Shown piece after piece: positions 10,671 through 22,013 of a stretch of DNA of 64,000 nt. The DNA lies in assembly GCF_900497805.2 (NCBI RefSeq), contig NW_020954576.1:73038247-73102246 (forward strand), read 5' to 3'. The DNA is from Vombatus ursinus. Its lineage: Eukaryota; Chordata; Mammalia; Diprotodontia; Vombatidae. The number at the start of each line of letters is the position of its first letter. Position 1 is the first letter of the stretch. The notes under the pieces were generated by a model. The model saw nothing but the letters and a program-made list of their open reading frames with translations. It was not told where the DNA came from and did no database searches. A program made the position numbers and the translations under genes.

Positions 10671-11540
10671 TCTGAGCTCTCATCCTTTGAGGATGTGCCC
10701 TTCAAGGATACAGACTACAATCCACCCATGTCTGTCCATCCTGTGCTACTCTTGATGATGTCTTCCCATAAGTTTGCTAATGGGGTCCAGTCACTATGGT
10801 AGGCACCTTCCTTGAGTTCTCCTGACATTGCGGGATTATCAATGGAATGTGCATGCATTTGGCTATTCTTCCCTTATTGGAAATTGAACCATATTTCTCC
10901 CAGTGGTACATTTCTCTAATTATTTAATGACATCCTTCATATAATTCTTCATAATTATTTTTAATGTGTTGTAGCCTGCTCACACCCCCATGTGCCTCTC
11001 CAATGTTCTTTGGGTGATCTTAGTTTCAGTTCTTTGAATACTAGAAAATTCCTTTACTCTTAGCTATTCAATATTCCTGGAAAAATATTAGTGCTAGAAA
11101 AATGTGGGCCTTCATTTCAAGAAAAAGACTGCAATTGTTAAAAGCAGTACAATTTAACGAAAGCAATCCAGCTAACTCTCTTCCTCTTGTTCAATTCTGG
11201 GCTGAGCTCATTGCTCATTCAAAATTTCTGTCCTGGATATATGTATTCATGTAGGAGCTATCAGTTATACCTCCAATCATATATCATAACCTGGATAATA
11301 AACATTCTTCATCCACTTGAATTTATTATGTGGATAGTAGCACACATTTTTAAAGTGGTTATAAATCTCATTTATTGGTCTCTGCAATGTTCCTAGGTTT
11401 GATGTGCATTCATTACAATATCATCCACAAGCAGTATCTCCTCATCTTCCATATGGAACCTCTATCTTCTTGTTTATACTCAGTCCTCCATGATGCTGAA
11501 ACACCTTTGGCTAGCAGATGTCTTTTTTTATGCCTTGTTT
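10671..11540 (-). mobile_element. Possible LINE reverse-transcriptase remnant (RTE-like?)
   Basis: On the reverse strand near 11415-11460 a short frame reads MEDEEILLVDDIVM. LLVDD fits the Y/F-x-D-D active-site motif of a non-LTR reverse transcriptase. Upstream blocks such as CCATCCTGTGCTACTCTTGA look like degenerate LINE coding sequence. No long frame survives. RTE is suggested because MAR1 SINEs need an RTE partner, but that is inference. Confidence 0.35.
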
Positions 11541-12640
11541 ATTAATTTTAATTATGAATTTTAATATTAATGATCAAAATGCTATTGAATAATGCTCTGT
11601 TTTGCTGTATCTTTCAAAGAATATGAAAAGACTGAAATTACAAGCCTCAGAGGATATTAGAAAGGATTAGGAACTAAATAGTATGCAGTACTATATGTAT
11701 GATATACATATGCATTTTTAGGTCTATAATACTTACATACCTACCATGTATTCAGTAGAAATAGAAAAGAAGAAAAAGTCCTTGTTTTCTTGCATTCCAG
11801 TTAGGAGAAACAATACATAAAAGAAAGACCAGCTACAGGGTGGATGGCTGGCACTATGACTGTAGAGTGGTCAATAGCATAGCATTATAGTAACAGATTA
11901 GAACCAGGAAAAGGATCCAGAAAAGTATGATGAGTTCTTTCGGATAATTAAAAAATATCAGGATGAATAGCTAAAACATCATAGTTCTTGACCATGATGC
12001 AGAATTGGCACCAGCACACAGCATTTTAAAGAGTACTATTCAAGCTAGATGCAATGCTACAATATTTATCAAGACAAATTCAAAATTATTCTTTATGGGA
12101 TTGCATAAAGATAATAGTAACTGAAGGAGTCATATTTGCACATGTGAACTTTATAATTATTGTGTGAATTTCGTTAATAAACTGAATAATTTTACTTTAA
12201 AAGAAATTCTAAGGATGTATCACAATGAATGACAAGGTCCAGGGGTCCTTAAGTTCAGTCGGTAGATTAGACAACAGTGCAAGTAGTCTGTGCAACATAG
12301 AGGCAGGATGGGTAATAAGGCTTGGTGGTTCTGTCACTCATGGGAAGGTATAGAATTGGTGACTCCTATCTCACCTAAGCCAACAAATCAGTCACGTGGT
12401 CTGGATAGGATCCAGGCAGCTCTGGGAAGTAGAAGGAAAGAATGAAGAATGCAAAGGGGTAGGGGTGATTGGTCTTCCCACTATCTGGCCATTCCAGAAG
12501 GATTCTAGGATGGCCTATGGCCAGAGGAAGGAGGGACAAGAGACACAAGGGGGAAGGGTGCCTTTTTTAAAGTAGGATTCCTGCCACTTAGTCATCCTCG
12601 ATTGGTTCTTTTGGGCCATTAAGATACTATTTAGTAGTAG
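11541..12640. other. Unassigned, no feature seen
   Basis: About 1.1 kb with no recognisable repeat or gene. 12400-12560 is locally more GC-rich. Confidence 0.5.
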
Positions 12641-12647
12641 CAACCTA

Positions 12648-13705
12648 GAAGATGGCAGAGTAGTTGCTTTTTGCATACTTATCTAAACCCCAATACCTCA
12701 AAAAATTAAAAAAGAATTGTGCAGCAGATATAGAATACCTAAAGTTGAATATGCACATTAAGAAAATAACAACATTGTTCAAGTTAAGAATCTTATAAAA
12801 TAAAATTGGAGAACTTAAATATCTAAGATCAGGACCAGGCCTTCCCAAGATCCAATGTGAGAAGGCTGAAGTTGCCTAGCCTCATAGGTTGGAAATCTGA
12901 ACAGCAGTGGAAAAGGTTAGGAGCTAAAATAGCATGCAGAAAATCTAGAGAAAAGTGACTGGGAATATAAGACAATACCAAAAGAATTTCATGTAAGGAA
13001 AGCCTGAGTAAAAATCTAGCTTACAGAATTATAAGTCACACAGAGAAGCTTATAAAAGCAGACTGAAAAAAATGAGTAAAAATTAAGAGAGAAAAATTAA
13101 CAAGTATTTTCCTATGATGGAAAATGAGCCAAAATGTTCCAATAAAAAGAAAATTCTGTAGACCTCCCAGAGATTGTGGAATAAAATGCAATATATTCCA
13201 GAATGTTTTTTTTAAAAGAAATACAATTTTTAAAAGAAAATATTAAGATTCAGTTATGTAAGATGTAAGAAATATCACTACAGCTTAAAAACCATAGATA
13301 TCATAGTACAAAAAAAAAACACAACAAATCACTCTAAAGAAGTAGAATCTCTTAGAAAAAGAATAATAGATACAAAACACAAAAATATGGAAGAGGAAGA
13401 AAATATGGCAAAAAAGTAGTAAAAGATAACAATTTAAAAAAAAAACATAATTCCTTCCAAACCAATATGACCAACCTTAAAAACAAGATATACAGAAATA
13501 ATAAGGACTGTGGGTCTTCTAGAAGAAAAGGATACATAAAGAAATAAAAAGCAAATGCCACATAGTTGGAAATAATGTAAGTAAACTGCTCTGCACTACT
13601 AAATAAAGACAACATAGTATTGATTGACCAAATCCATAGATTGCTACCAGAGCAAAAAGAAAAATCATATTTAAAGCTGCAGAAGCATGTAATGGTTATT
13701 TTTTC
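12648..13705 (+). mobile_element. L1/HAL1-like element, 5' UTR and ORF1 remnant
   Basis: Begins AGAAGATGGCAGAGTAG, typical of an L1 5' end. Near 13505-13680 it contains translated pieces similar to the L1 ORF1 RNA-binding region (a V-G-L-L-E-E-K-D stretch; a frame resembling IDRIHRLLPEQKDKSYLK). Frames are broken many times. Similarity stops near 13705, at the ORF1 codons for the R-S-I-V segment. The remaining L1 body is absent. Confidence 0.55.
12967..13165 (+). repeat. Direct repeat, copy A (199 bp)
   Basis: Runs from ATAAGACAATACC to ATTCTGTAGACCT and recurs at 14828-15023 in the same orientation with only two point changes and two small length changes that I can count (about 97% identical). 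Copy A lies within the L1/HAL1-like 5' region, so it is the likely source. Confidence 0.9.
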
Positions 13706-13880
13706 TCTTTTTTGTTATAATTTTTAAATATAGATGTCTTTTATTTTTACATCATCTTCATTCCCAAATATATCCTTCTCTACCCTCTTATTTAGGAAGT
13801 TATTCCAGGATGACCAGATGGAAAAAATCAATGAGGAGGAATACTTTTCCCCTTGATTTCTCTTTGCCCCTTCCTGGGCA
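13706..13880 (-). mobile_element. LINE 3' UTR fragment, reverse (tentative)
   Basis: Resembles, in reverse, the 3' UTR-like stretch of the LINE at 50050-50200: A/T runs, TCTTTTATTTTTACATCATC, and a TTATTTAGGAAGTTATTCC block. Weak match. It directly abuts the truncated L1 on its left. Confidence 0.35.
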
Positions 13881-13941
13881 GGAAAAAGAGTAGTATGGCT
13901 CTTCATACCACTTAGATGAGATAGGAGTCATCAACTACAAG

Positions 13942-14800
13942 TCAAGTCAAAAGACATTTATTGAGCACCTCTTATGTGCCAAGCACTGGGGATACAAATA
14001 AAGGTAGAAATAGTCCCTGTCTTCAAGGCATTTATAATCTAGTGAGGGTGACAACATGCTAACAACTACGGAAAATAAAATGTACACAGGACAAATTGGA
14101 GGTAACCTCATTAGCATTACTGTGACTGGGAAAAGCTTTTTGTAGAAGGTAAGTTATTAGCTGAGATTTGAAGGGAGCCAGGAGGTAGAGGTGAGGAGGG
14201 AGAACATTCTAAGTTTGGGGGACAACCAATAAAAATGCGTGGAGTCTGGAGATACAGTGTCATGTGAGGAAATCAGAGTCACTGGTTCATAGAATATATG
14301 GGGTAGAGGAGGAGGGTCAAGGAGTTAGAAGATGTTGGAAGACTGGAAATATTGCAAAGGGCCAGGTTATGAAGAACTTGAAAAATCAGAGCATGTTATA
14401 TTTGATCCTAGAGGAAATAAGGAGCCACTGGAGTTGACTGAGTGAGGGATAGTCAGAGCTTTCAGAGATCAATTTCATAGCTGAATGGAAAATGGCTTGG
14501 AGAGGGATGAGATTTATTGTAGGTAGACCAACAAGCAGGTTATTGATCGCAATAATCCAGGCATGAAATGATGAAGGCCTCCAGCACAATGGTGGCAGTG
14601 CCAGTGGAGGGAATGGAACATATAGAAGAGATATTATGAAGGCAGAATTGGCAAGTCATGGCAACAGATTGGAAATGGAAGAGGGAGTGAGAGAGTGAGG
14701 ATTTGTGAAGTTGGGTACTTGGGAGGATGTTGGTGCCCTCAGCAGTAATAGGGAAATTAGGAAGATATGAGATAGAGTATCACCAACCTTGCCATTTGCC
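13942..14800 (-). mobile_element. L2 LINE, reverse, 3' UTR and ORF2 end
   Basis: Starts as reverse L2 terminus (ACATTTATTGAGCACCTCTT, CCAAGCACTGGGGATACAAA) and continues through the 3' UTR into the reverse of the ORF2 C-terminus (AAGGAGCCACTGGAGTTGAC; GCAATAATCCAGGCATGAAA). Length and collinearity make this one of the better-preserved L2 copies here. The 67-codon reverse frame at 14386-14589 is a piece of decayed L2 ORF2. Confidence 0.8.
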
Positions 14801-14827
14801 CTTCCAGTGAATCTTAAGATCTTCTAG

Positions 14828-15023
14828 ATAAGACAATACCAAAAGAATTTCATGTAAGGAAAGCCTGAGTAAAAATCTAGCTTGCAGAATTATAAGTCAC
14901 ACAGAGAAGCTTATAAAAGCAGACTGAAAAAATGAGTAAAAATTGAGAGAAAAATTAACAAGTATTTTCCTATGACGGAAAATGAGCCAAAATGTTCCAA
15001 TAAAAAGAAAATTCTGTAGACCT
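14828..15023 (+). repeat. Direct repeat, copy B (196 bp)
   Basis: Near-identical to 12967-13165. Flanking sequence on both sides is unrelated to that around copy A, and no TSD or A-tail is visible, so this looks like a templated DNA insertion rather than a retroposition. Confidence 0.9.
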
Positions 15024-15129
15024 GCCATCTGCCTATCCCTTTGCCTACCAAATTAGCAGGCATTGTTACCTAACATACTGCTGCACCCCAAGAATCTCTG
15101 AGCCTTGTCATCCACCTTATACCTGAACT

Positions 15130-15250
15130 TTTATCTCTTCCAATTAGAGTGTGAAGTCACTGAGAACAAGAACTGCCAATTTTTCTAATTGTATCCCAAT
15201 TACTGAGTGGAGTGTTTGGCACATACTTAATAAATGCTTTTTCATTCATC
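15130..15250 (+). mobile_element. L2 3' end
   Basis: AGTGTGAAGTCACTGAGAAC, CCAATTTTTCTAATTGTATC and GGCACATACTTAATAAATGC form the L2 terminus. It is the landing site just upstream of the next L1. Confidence 0.7.
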
Positions 15251-15264
15251 TTTATCCATTTAAC

Positions 15265-16721
15265 AAAGAATACAAAAGGGATGATAAACCCAAAGACTCC
15301 AGCTTCTGGGATAAGAACTCACTATTTAACAAAAACTGCTGGGAAAACTGGAAAATAATATGGCAGAAACTAGGCATAGATCAATATCTTACACCCTATA
15401 CTGACATAAAGTCAAAATGGGTGCACAATTTACACATAAAGGCTGATACTATAAGCAAACTGGGAGAGCAAGGAATAGGTTACTTGTCAGATTTATGGAG
15501 AATATAAGAATTTGTGACCAAACAAGAGACAGAGAACATCATGAAATGCAAAACAGATAATTTTGATTACATTAAATTTACAAGTTTTTGCACAAACAAA
15601 GCCAATGCAACCAAGACTAGGAGGGAAGCAGAAAACTGGAAAAGAATTTTTACAACCAGTGTCTCTTGAAGGCTTCATTTCTAAAATATATAGAGAACTG
15701 AGTCAAATCTATCAGAATACAAGTCTTTCTCCAATTGATAAATGGGCAAAGGATATGAACAGGCAGTTTTCAGATGAAGAAATGAAAGCTATCTATAGTC
15801 ATGTGAAAAAATGCTCTAAATCACTATTGATTAGAGAAATGCAAGTCAAAACAAGTCTGAGGTACCACATCACACCTAACAAATTGGCTAACATGACAAA
15901 ACAGGAAAATGATAAATGCTGGAGAAGATGTGGGAAAATTGGAACAGTAATGTATTGTTGATGGAGTGGAGAACTGATCCAACCATTCTGGAGAATAATT
16001 TGGATCTATGCCCAAAGGACTATAAAATTGTGCATACCCTTTGACCCAGCAATACCATTTCTAGGTCTGCCCCCCAAAAGGATCATACAAATGGGAAAAG
16101 GACCCACATGCACAAAAATATTTAACAGCTCTTCTTGTGGTGGCCAAGAATTGGAAATTGAGCGGATGCCTATCAGTTGGGGAATGGATGAACAAGTTGT
16201 AGTACATGAATGTAATGGAGTACTATTGTGCTATAATAAGTGATGAGCAGGCAGACTTCAGAAAAACCTGGAAAGACTTAAATGAACTGATGCTGACTGA
16301 AGTGAGCAAAATCAGGCCAACACTGTACACAGTAACAGTCAAATTGTGTGATGACTAACTTTGATAGACTCATCTCTTCTTAGCAATGCAAAGATCTAAG
16401 ACAACTCCAAAAGACTCATGCTGTCCACAACCAGAAAAGAACTGTGGAGTCTGAATGCAGATCGAAGCATATTATTTGCTCTCTCTTACTTTTTTGTTTC
16501 ATTTTTCTCATGGTTTCTTCCATTGGTTCTAATGCTTCTTTACAACAGAACTAATGTGAAAATAGGTTCAATATGAATGTATATGAGTTTACATGCTGTC
16601 TTGGGGTGGGGGAAGGGGAGAAATGGGGAGAAAATTTGGAACTCAATCTTAAGGAGGTTAATATTGGAAACCAAAAATAAATAAATAAATTTATTGTTTA
16701 AAAAAAAGAATACAAAAGGGA
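15265..16721 (+). mobile_element. L1 insertion, 5'-truncated, with TSD
   Basis: The L1 body (15282-16704) is flanked by the same 17-bp TSD, AAAGAATACAAAAGGGA, at 15265-15281 and 16705-16721. It starts inside ORF2 and ends with the marsupial L1 3' UTR (GATCGAAGCATATTATTTGC; CTGTCTTGGGGTGGGGGAAG) and an AAATAAATAAAT tail. Translated pieces in order: PYTDIKSKW, KLGEQGIGYL, KWAKDMNRQF, KCSKSLLIREMQ, RYHITPNKLA, CIPFDPAIPFLGL. These are the L1 ORF2 C-terminal domain. Frames are broken several times, so it is dead, but the clean TSD and good match suggest a fairly recent insertion. Confidence 0.95.
15563..15961 (+). pseudogene. L1 ORF2 C-terminal remnant (132 codons)
   Basis: Longest surviving ORF2 piece of the L1 at 15282-16704. 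It carries the stretch after the reverse transcriptase: QPVSLEGFISKIYREL, KWAKDMNRQFSDEEMKAIYS, then HVKKCSKSLLIREMQVKT and a C-terminal CWRRCGKIGTVMYC, with cysteines placed as in the L1 ORF2 cysteine-rich end. The reading frame moves on past 15961 in another register (16028-16243, IPFDPAIPFLGL). This is not a host gene. The endonuclease and reverse transcriptase domains are absent because of 5' truncation. Confidence 0.85.
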
Positions 16722-17871
16722 AAAACAGTACAGCAAAACTAATAAATCAAACAAGTCTGATAGCATATGCAGTATTCCACACCTATGATCCCCCACCTCT
16801 ATAAAAAAGGAGGGACTTTCTCATGTCTTATGTGAAGCCAAGCTTTGTTCTTATAATCACAGGGTATTTGAGGCATTCCTGAGAAATACAATTTAGTAAA
16901 TTCTGAAAGCTTGGGAGATCCAACAGGCAGAAGTGAATACTTTAGATAAATCCAAATGCTAAGGTTGTTTGAGTGCAAGTAGTTGGAACTCAGATGAAGG
17001 AGAAGTAATCAGGCCAATCAACATAAGTCCAGAAGCCAGGTTGAAATGGGGTTATAAGAGATGTCACAGAGTGTGGACAAAGAAAAATGCTGGCCATCAG
17101 TGTGGAATAGAAGCAATGCTATTTTGTAATTGGGTGCATGGCATCCTGCAGCTAACTGCCATTCTGCTCCAACATTGTACCTGTTGGGGGGGGCGGGGTT
17201 GGTCTGAAAAGAGCCAATATGTCTTTATCATGACAAAGCACGAGAATTTCCCCCACTCACCCAAAACAGGTTTACCAAAACATGGATGAAGAGGAGAAAA
17301 ACATAATTTTACTTTTTTTGAGGTAGTTTATTTCAAACTTCTTTTGGAGCTTAAGATGAGAAAAACAAGTCATTTAATAGCTTGTAACAGCTAATTGTGT
17401 GATGCTGGGTAACATGCAAAACTAAACTATGTTTCACCTTCAAAGCGTATTATCACATTACTGAACTCAAATGAACTACTGATTTGCAGGTACCCACAGC
17501 ACAAAGAAATTGGGGCCAGGGCTGTACATAAGAGACACACTGTACCAATATTAAGGGAAGACGACTGGGTTGTTTGAGCTATTTGAAACATTCATTTTTC
17601 CATGTCGTTTGAGATATTACCATCAAAATAGGAGCATATGTTCCAGAATATGAGCAACTTTGGAGCCGTGTATTGGCATATATGGATTGGTTATGATCTA
17701 TATCACTGAAAGTAATTCAGGAATCAACAAGATCACAGATTAATTAGAGTAGTTTGTAGTTAAAAAATAAGCACAGCATGATAAAGTGCAAGAAATGGGG
17801 TCTTTAATTATAATTACACCTTTTACCTCTAAAATTATATATTCCAGTTTAAAATTCTGGTAAATTAATAG
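16722..17871. other. Unassigned, no feature seen
   Basis: About 1.15 kb without a recognised repeat. The 106-codon forward frame 16969-17289 shows no protein features. A G-rich run (GGGGGGGCGGGG) lies near 17188. Confidence 0.5.
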
Positions 17872-19097
17872 TTAATTCTGAAGATGATAGAGTACAGGAT
17901 GGGACCCAACTGAACTCGCCTAATATTCCTCTCCAAACAACTTAAATAACACCTCCAATCAAATTTTAGAGAAGCAGAACCAACAAAAGATCAACCTAAG
18001 ACAACTTAGGAGGTCAAAAAGATAGATTTATAGCATCGGGGTGGACACAGACCCAGAGCTTAGCAGGAGCAATAACAGTGGGTTTTGGAGGCAGCTGGGA
18101 TGGCAGTAGCAGCAGCAGTAGCAGTTTCAAGGGCTCTCAGCCTAGAAATGGTAAGGGGGTCAGATAACTGGTCAGAAAGAGATTACAGGGAACCTTTGCT
18201 GGCATTGAGTGCAGCTGGTACTAATTGGAAACTCTATTGCCCATATGCAGTTCTGAGTCTCAGTTCCAGGGTGGAAAGGAGTGCCTGTGATAAGTTGTAA
18301 TGGAACAAGATCCCTGGGCACAGTTCTAGAGCCAAGAGGAGTGCTAATATACTTATGGCTGCAAGCAAGCAGGGGTCCTTCCTGGGTAAAGACCCAAGCA
18401 CAGACCATGAGAACAGTGACCACACCTCTCCCAGGACAACACTACCTTGGAAACACCAGAAAAATTCAGACCCTCAGAACTAGCATTGAAAACAGCATCA
18501 TGAAAAAAAAAAACTTGTAGCTTGGGACAGTGCCTCCTCACCCTCAGAGACCAACATGAATATAAAATTCAAAGTCAAGCTATAAGCTGGGAAAATGAGC
18601 AAACAACAAGAACAAACAAAAGAAATTGACCTTTAAAAAACTACTACAGTGGCAAGAAAGACCAAGACATAAACTCAGAAGGAAACAACAATTTTTTTTT
18701 AAAAAGCTACAAACAAAGCCTCAAGGAAAAATGCTAATTGGACCCAAGGCCAGCAAGAATTTCTGGAAGAGCTAAAGAAAGAGATAAACATGGTAGAGAA
18801 AAAAATTGCAAAAAAGAAATGAGAGCCATATAAGAAAATTCTGAAAAGAGGATTAACAGCTCAGTAAAAGAGGCACAAAAATACTGAAGATAACACCTTC
18901 AAAAACAGAATGGGCCTAATAATTTAAAAAGGCACAAAAATTCACAAAAGAGAAGAAATTCTTGAAAACTAGAACTGGTCAAATAGAATAGAGGTATAAA
19001 AGCTAACTGACAAAAATTCTTTAAAAATTAAAATTGGACAAGTAGAAGCTAAAAATGACTCCATGAGACATCAAGAAACAAAAAAAAAGTCAAAAGA

Positions 19098-19307
19098 ATG
19101 AAAAAAATAGAAGACAATATGAAATATCTCATTGGAAAAACAACTGGCCTAGAAAATAGATTGAGGAGAGAGAATTTAAGAATTATTCGACTACCTAAAA
19201 GCCATGATCAAAGAAAGAACCTAGACATCATATTTCAAGAAACTAAGGAAAATTACTCTAATATCTTAATTCCAGAGGGTAAAACAGAAATTGAAAATAT
19301 CCACTGA
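19098..19307 (+). pseudogene. L1 ORF1 remnant
   Basis: Translated piece MKYLIGKTTGLENRLRREN, then NLRIIRLPKSHDQRKNLDII and a final EGKTEIENIH. This spans the end of the coiled coil and the start of the RNA-recognition region of L1 ORF1, and closely matches the reverse-strand copy at 28253-28546 (MKYLIGKTTDLENRSRGEN). ORF1 proteins bind L1 RNA as trimers. This one is a fragment with breaks on both sides and is further split by an insertion 40 bp downstream. It is not a host gene. Confidence 0.75.
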
Positions 19308-19355
19308 TCACCTCCTAAATAAAGATCCCCAAAAGAAAACTGCAGGAATATTATA

Positions 19356-19963
19356 TTATTATTATTATATTATTATTATTATCTAATTATTATTGATTCC
19401 AACCTCTTCTTTTGTTAGAAAGAAAACCATTTTGCCTGAGGTCCATATTCCTCTTTCTCTACACCAAGTTGTGCATTTATCCTGCTTCTTTTTATACATT
19501 TGTCTCTTGGTAACTATTATCTAGTGCATCTATATGTTCTTTTCATTCTTTTTTCCAACCCCAGGGTGTCCCAAGTTAAACTACAAGGCTTCTCTTATTA
19601 TTTAGTGGATTAAATTATCTTTGTGGTCCTTGTCAGTTCTGAGATTCTGTAATTCTGTTAATTTCAGGAAGCTGTTTGAAATAGACTAGTAGGTCAATCA
19701 ATGAGACACTACACTTATCCTAAAATTTCTAAAAAAAAAAAAAACCTGTTATTTACTGGAACTTAGATTTTAGATTTGATTTCTTCCTTTTTGGAGTGTG
19801 GGGAAGGAAGAGGGCAGGGAAGGAGAAACCAGACTAGTTCATGGGGCAAATGATAGCAATTCACCTGTATAAATCATTAGGTTTTTTATCCTTTTGTTGT
19901 CTGAAGGGAAAGCACAAGGGAAGCCATGAGCCATGACTTGACCGTGAATATTATATTATATTA
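19356..19963 (-). repeat. Insert in L1 ORF1: inverted copy of the L1's own 3' flank
   Basis: The same decamer, GAATATTATA, stands at 19346-19355 and 19964-19973, and joining them restores the L1 ORF1 sequence, so this is a TSD-like duplication. The core of the insert (19389-19946) is the reverse complement of 22014-22579 at about 96% identity. Read on the reverse strand the insert ends in an AAT-repeat tail (19356-19388). Confidence 0.9.
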
Positions 19964-20729
19964 GAATATTATAGCCAAATTCCAGAACTCCCAGGTCGAG
20001 GAGAAAATATTGTAAGCAGCAGGAAGAAACAATTCAAATACTGAGAAGTCAAAGTTAGGATCACACAAGATTTAGCAATTTCCATGTTAACATAGCAGAG
20101 GACTTGCAATATGATATTCTGGAAGGCAAAGGACTAGGATCACAACCAAGAATCACCTACCCAGCAAAAGTAGTTATAGTCTTTCAGGAGAAAGAAGAAA
20201 TTGATATTTAAGGAAATAGAGGACTTCCAAGCATTCCTAATTAAAAGACCAGAGCTGAATTGAAAATTTGACTTTGAAATAGAAAACTGAAGAGAAGCAT
20301 GAAAAGGTAAACATGAAAGAGTAATCATAAGGAATTCAATAAAGTTAAACTATTCACATTCCTATATGGGAATATAATACATGTAACTCCTAACAACATT
20401 ATCATTTTTAGGGCAGTTGGAAAGAGCCTACATAGAAAGAGGGGATGGGTCTGAGATATTGGGATGATATCAAAAAAATGGAAAGGTGGGAAAGGGGCAT
20501 ACAGTGGCAGAAGGGGGCAAGGGGAGGTAGAATGGGGAAATTTTTCTCATATAAATGAGATGCATTAGGAAGAACTTTTATAGTAAAGGGGGAAAATGGG
20601 AGTAGTGGGTAATGCTTGAACCCCTTCTCATCAGAATTGCTTCAAAAAGGGAAGACTATATATATACATTCAACTGTATATAGATATGTAGCTTACCCAA
20701 TAGGAAATAGAATAGGAAGGGGATAAGAG

Positions 20730-20737
20730 ATGTGTGT

Positions 20738-20776
<39 letters not shown>

Positions 20777-20876
20777 ATAAAAAGGAGGGTGGTTAAGGGA
20801 GCAGTGGACAGAAGCAAAACAGACTTTTGAAGAAGGACAGGAGAGAGAGAGAGAAAGAAAGAGAGAGAGAGAGAGA
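20730..20876. repeat. TG repeat followed by a GA-rich run
   Basis: TG dinucleotide run at 20730-20773 and GA-rich purine run at about 20841-20876, both within the HAL1-like UTR part. Confidence 0.9.
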
Positions 20877-20919
20877 ATTTTTTTTAAAATTATAGCAAGT
20901 TTCTCTGATAAGTCTTATT

Positions 20920-21067
20920 TTTTTTTCCTTTTTTTTGGCATGGGGCAATCAGGGTTAAGTGACTTGCCCAGGGGTGCACAGCTAGTAAGAGTCAAGTGTC
21001 TGGATTTGACTCAGGTCCTCCTCACTCCAGGGCCAGTGATCTATCTACTGCACCACCTACCTGTCCC
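20920..21067 (-). mobile_element. Poly(A)-tailed tRNA-derived SINE, reverse (WSINE1/WALLSI-type)
   Basis: Begins with a T run (reverse poly(A)), then GGGTTAAGTGACTTGCCCAG, CACAGCTAGTAAGAGTCAAG and the head GCACCACCTACCTGTCCC. TSD: GATAAGTCTTATT at 20907-20919 against ATAAAAGCCTTATT at 21068-21081. Inserted in the L1 ORF2 remnant. Confidence 0.9.
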
Positions 21068-22013
21068 ATAAAAGCCTTATTTCCCAAATATATCAGAACT
21101 GAGTTAAATTTATAAAAATAAGAGCCATTTCCCAATTGATAAATAGTCAAAGCATATGAACAGTTTTCAGAAGAATTAAAACTATAGTGATATAAAAAAG
21201 CTCTAAATCACTATTGATTAGAGAAATGCAAATTAAAACAGCTCTGAGGTATCACCTCACACCTAATAGATATGACAAATGTTGGAAGGTATGAGGGATA
21301 ATAAGTAAATTAATGAATTGCTGGTGGTGTAGTGAACTGGTCCAACCATTTTGAAGAATAGTTTGGAACTATGCCCAAAAGGCTAAAAACTGTGCATACC
21401 TTTGATCCAGCAATACCACTACTAGGTCCATACAAAAATATATTCAGCCCCTCTTTTTGTGGTGGCAAAGAATAAGAAATTGAGGGAATGCTCACTAATT
21501 GGGGAATGGCTGAATAAGTGACATATGATTTTAATGAACTACTATTGTGATACAAGAAATGATAAGGGGGTTGGTTCCAGAAAAATTTGACAAGATCTAT
21601 GTGAATTGATACAAAGGGAAGTGAGAACTAGGAAATCATTGTGCACAGTAACAGCAATGTTGTAATGATGATAAATTGTGAAAAATTTGGCTATTCTGAT
21701 CAATACAATGATTGAAGACAATTTCAAAGGACTCATGATGAAAAAATGCTATCTACCTGCAGAGAGAGACCTGATGAACTCTGAGTGCAAATTGAAGTAT
21801 AATTTTTCTCAGTTTTTTGGCCTTTTTTTTTGCAATATGGCCAATATGGAAATATGTTTTGCATGATTTCATGTGTATAATTATATTATATTGTTTGCCT
21901 TCTCAGTGGGTGGGGAAGGATAGGAGGTAAGGAGAGAATCTGGAACTCAAAATTTAAAAAGAAAAAAATGCTAAAAATAAATAAATAATGATTTTTAAAA
22001 ATACTTAATTCCA

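Larger units (their letters stand above)
17880..22004 (+). mobile_element. L1/HAL1-like element with internal insertions
   Basis: Starts at GAAGATGATAGAGTACAG (5' UTR) and runs through ORF1 (about 18600-20330, interrupted), a G/A-rich UTR resembling HAL1 (20330-20880) and then an L1 ORF2 C-terminal piece plus 3' UTR (21070-22004), ending in AAATAAATAAAT. The middle of ORF2 is missing, so it is either a HAL1-type half-LINE, an internally deleted L1, or two elements side by side. A weak TSD is TTAATTCT (17872-17879) against TTAATTCC (22005-22012). It contains a foreign insert at 19356-19963 and a SINE at 20920-21067. Confidence 0.8.
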
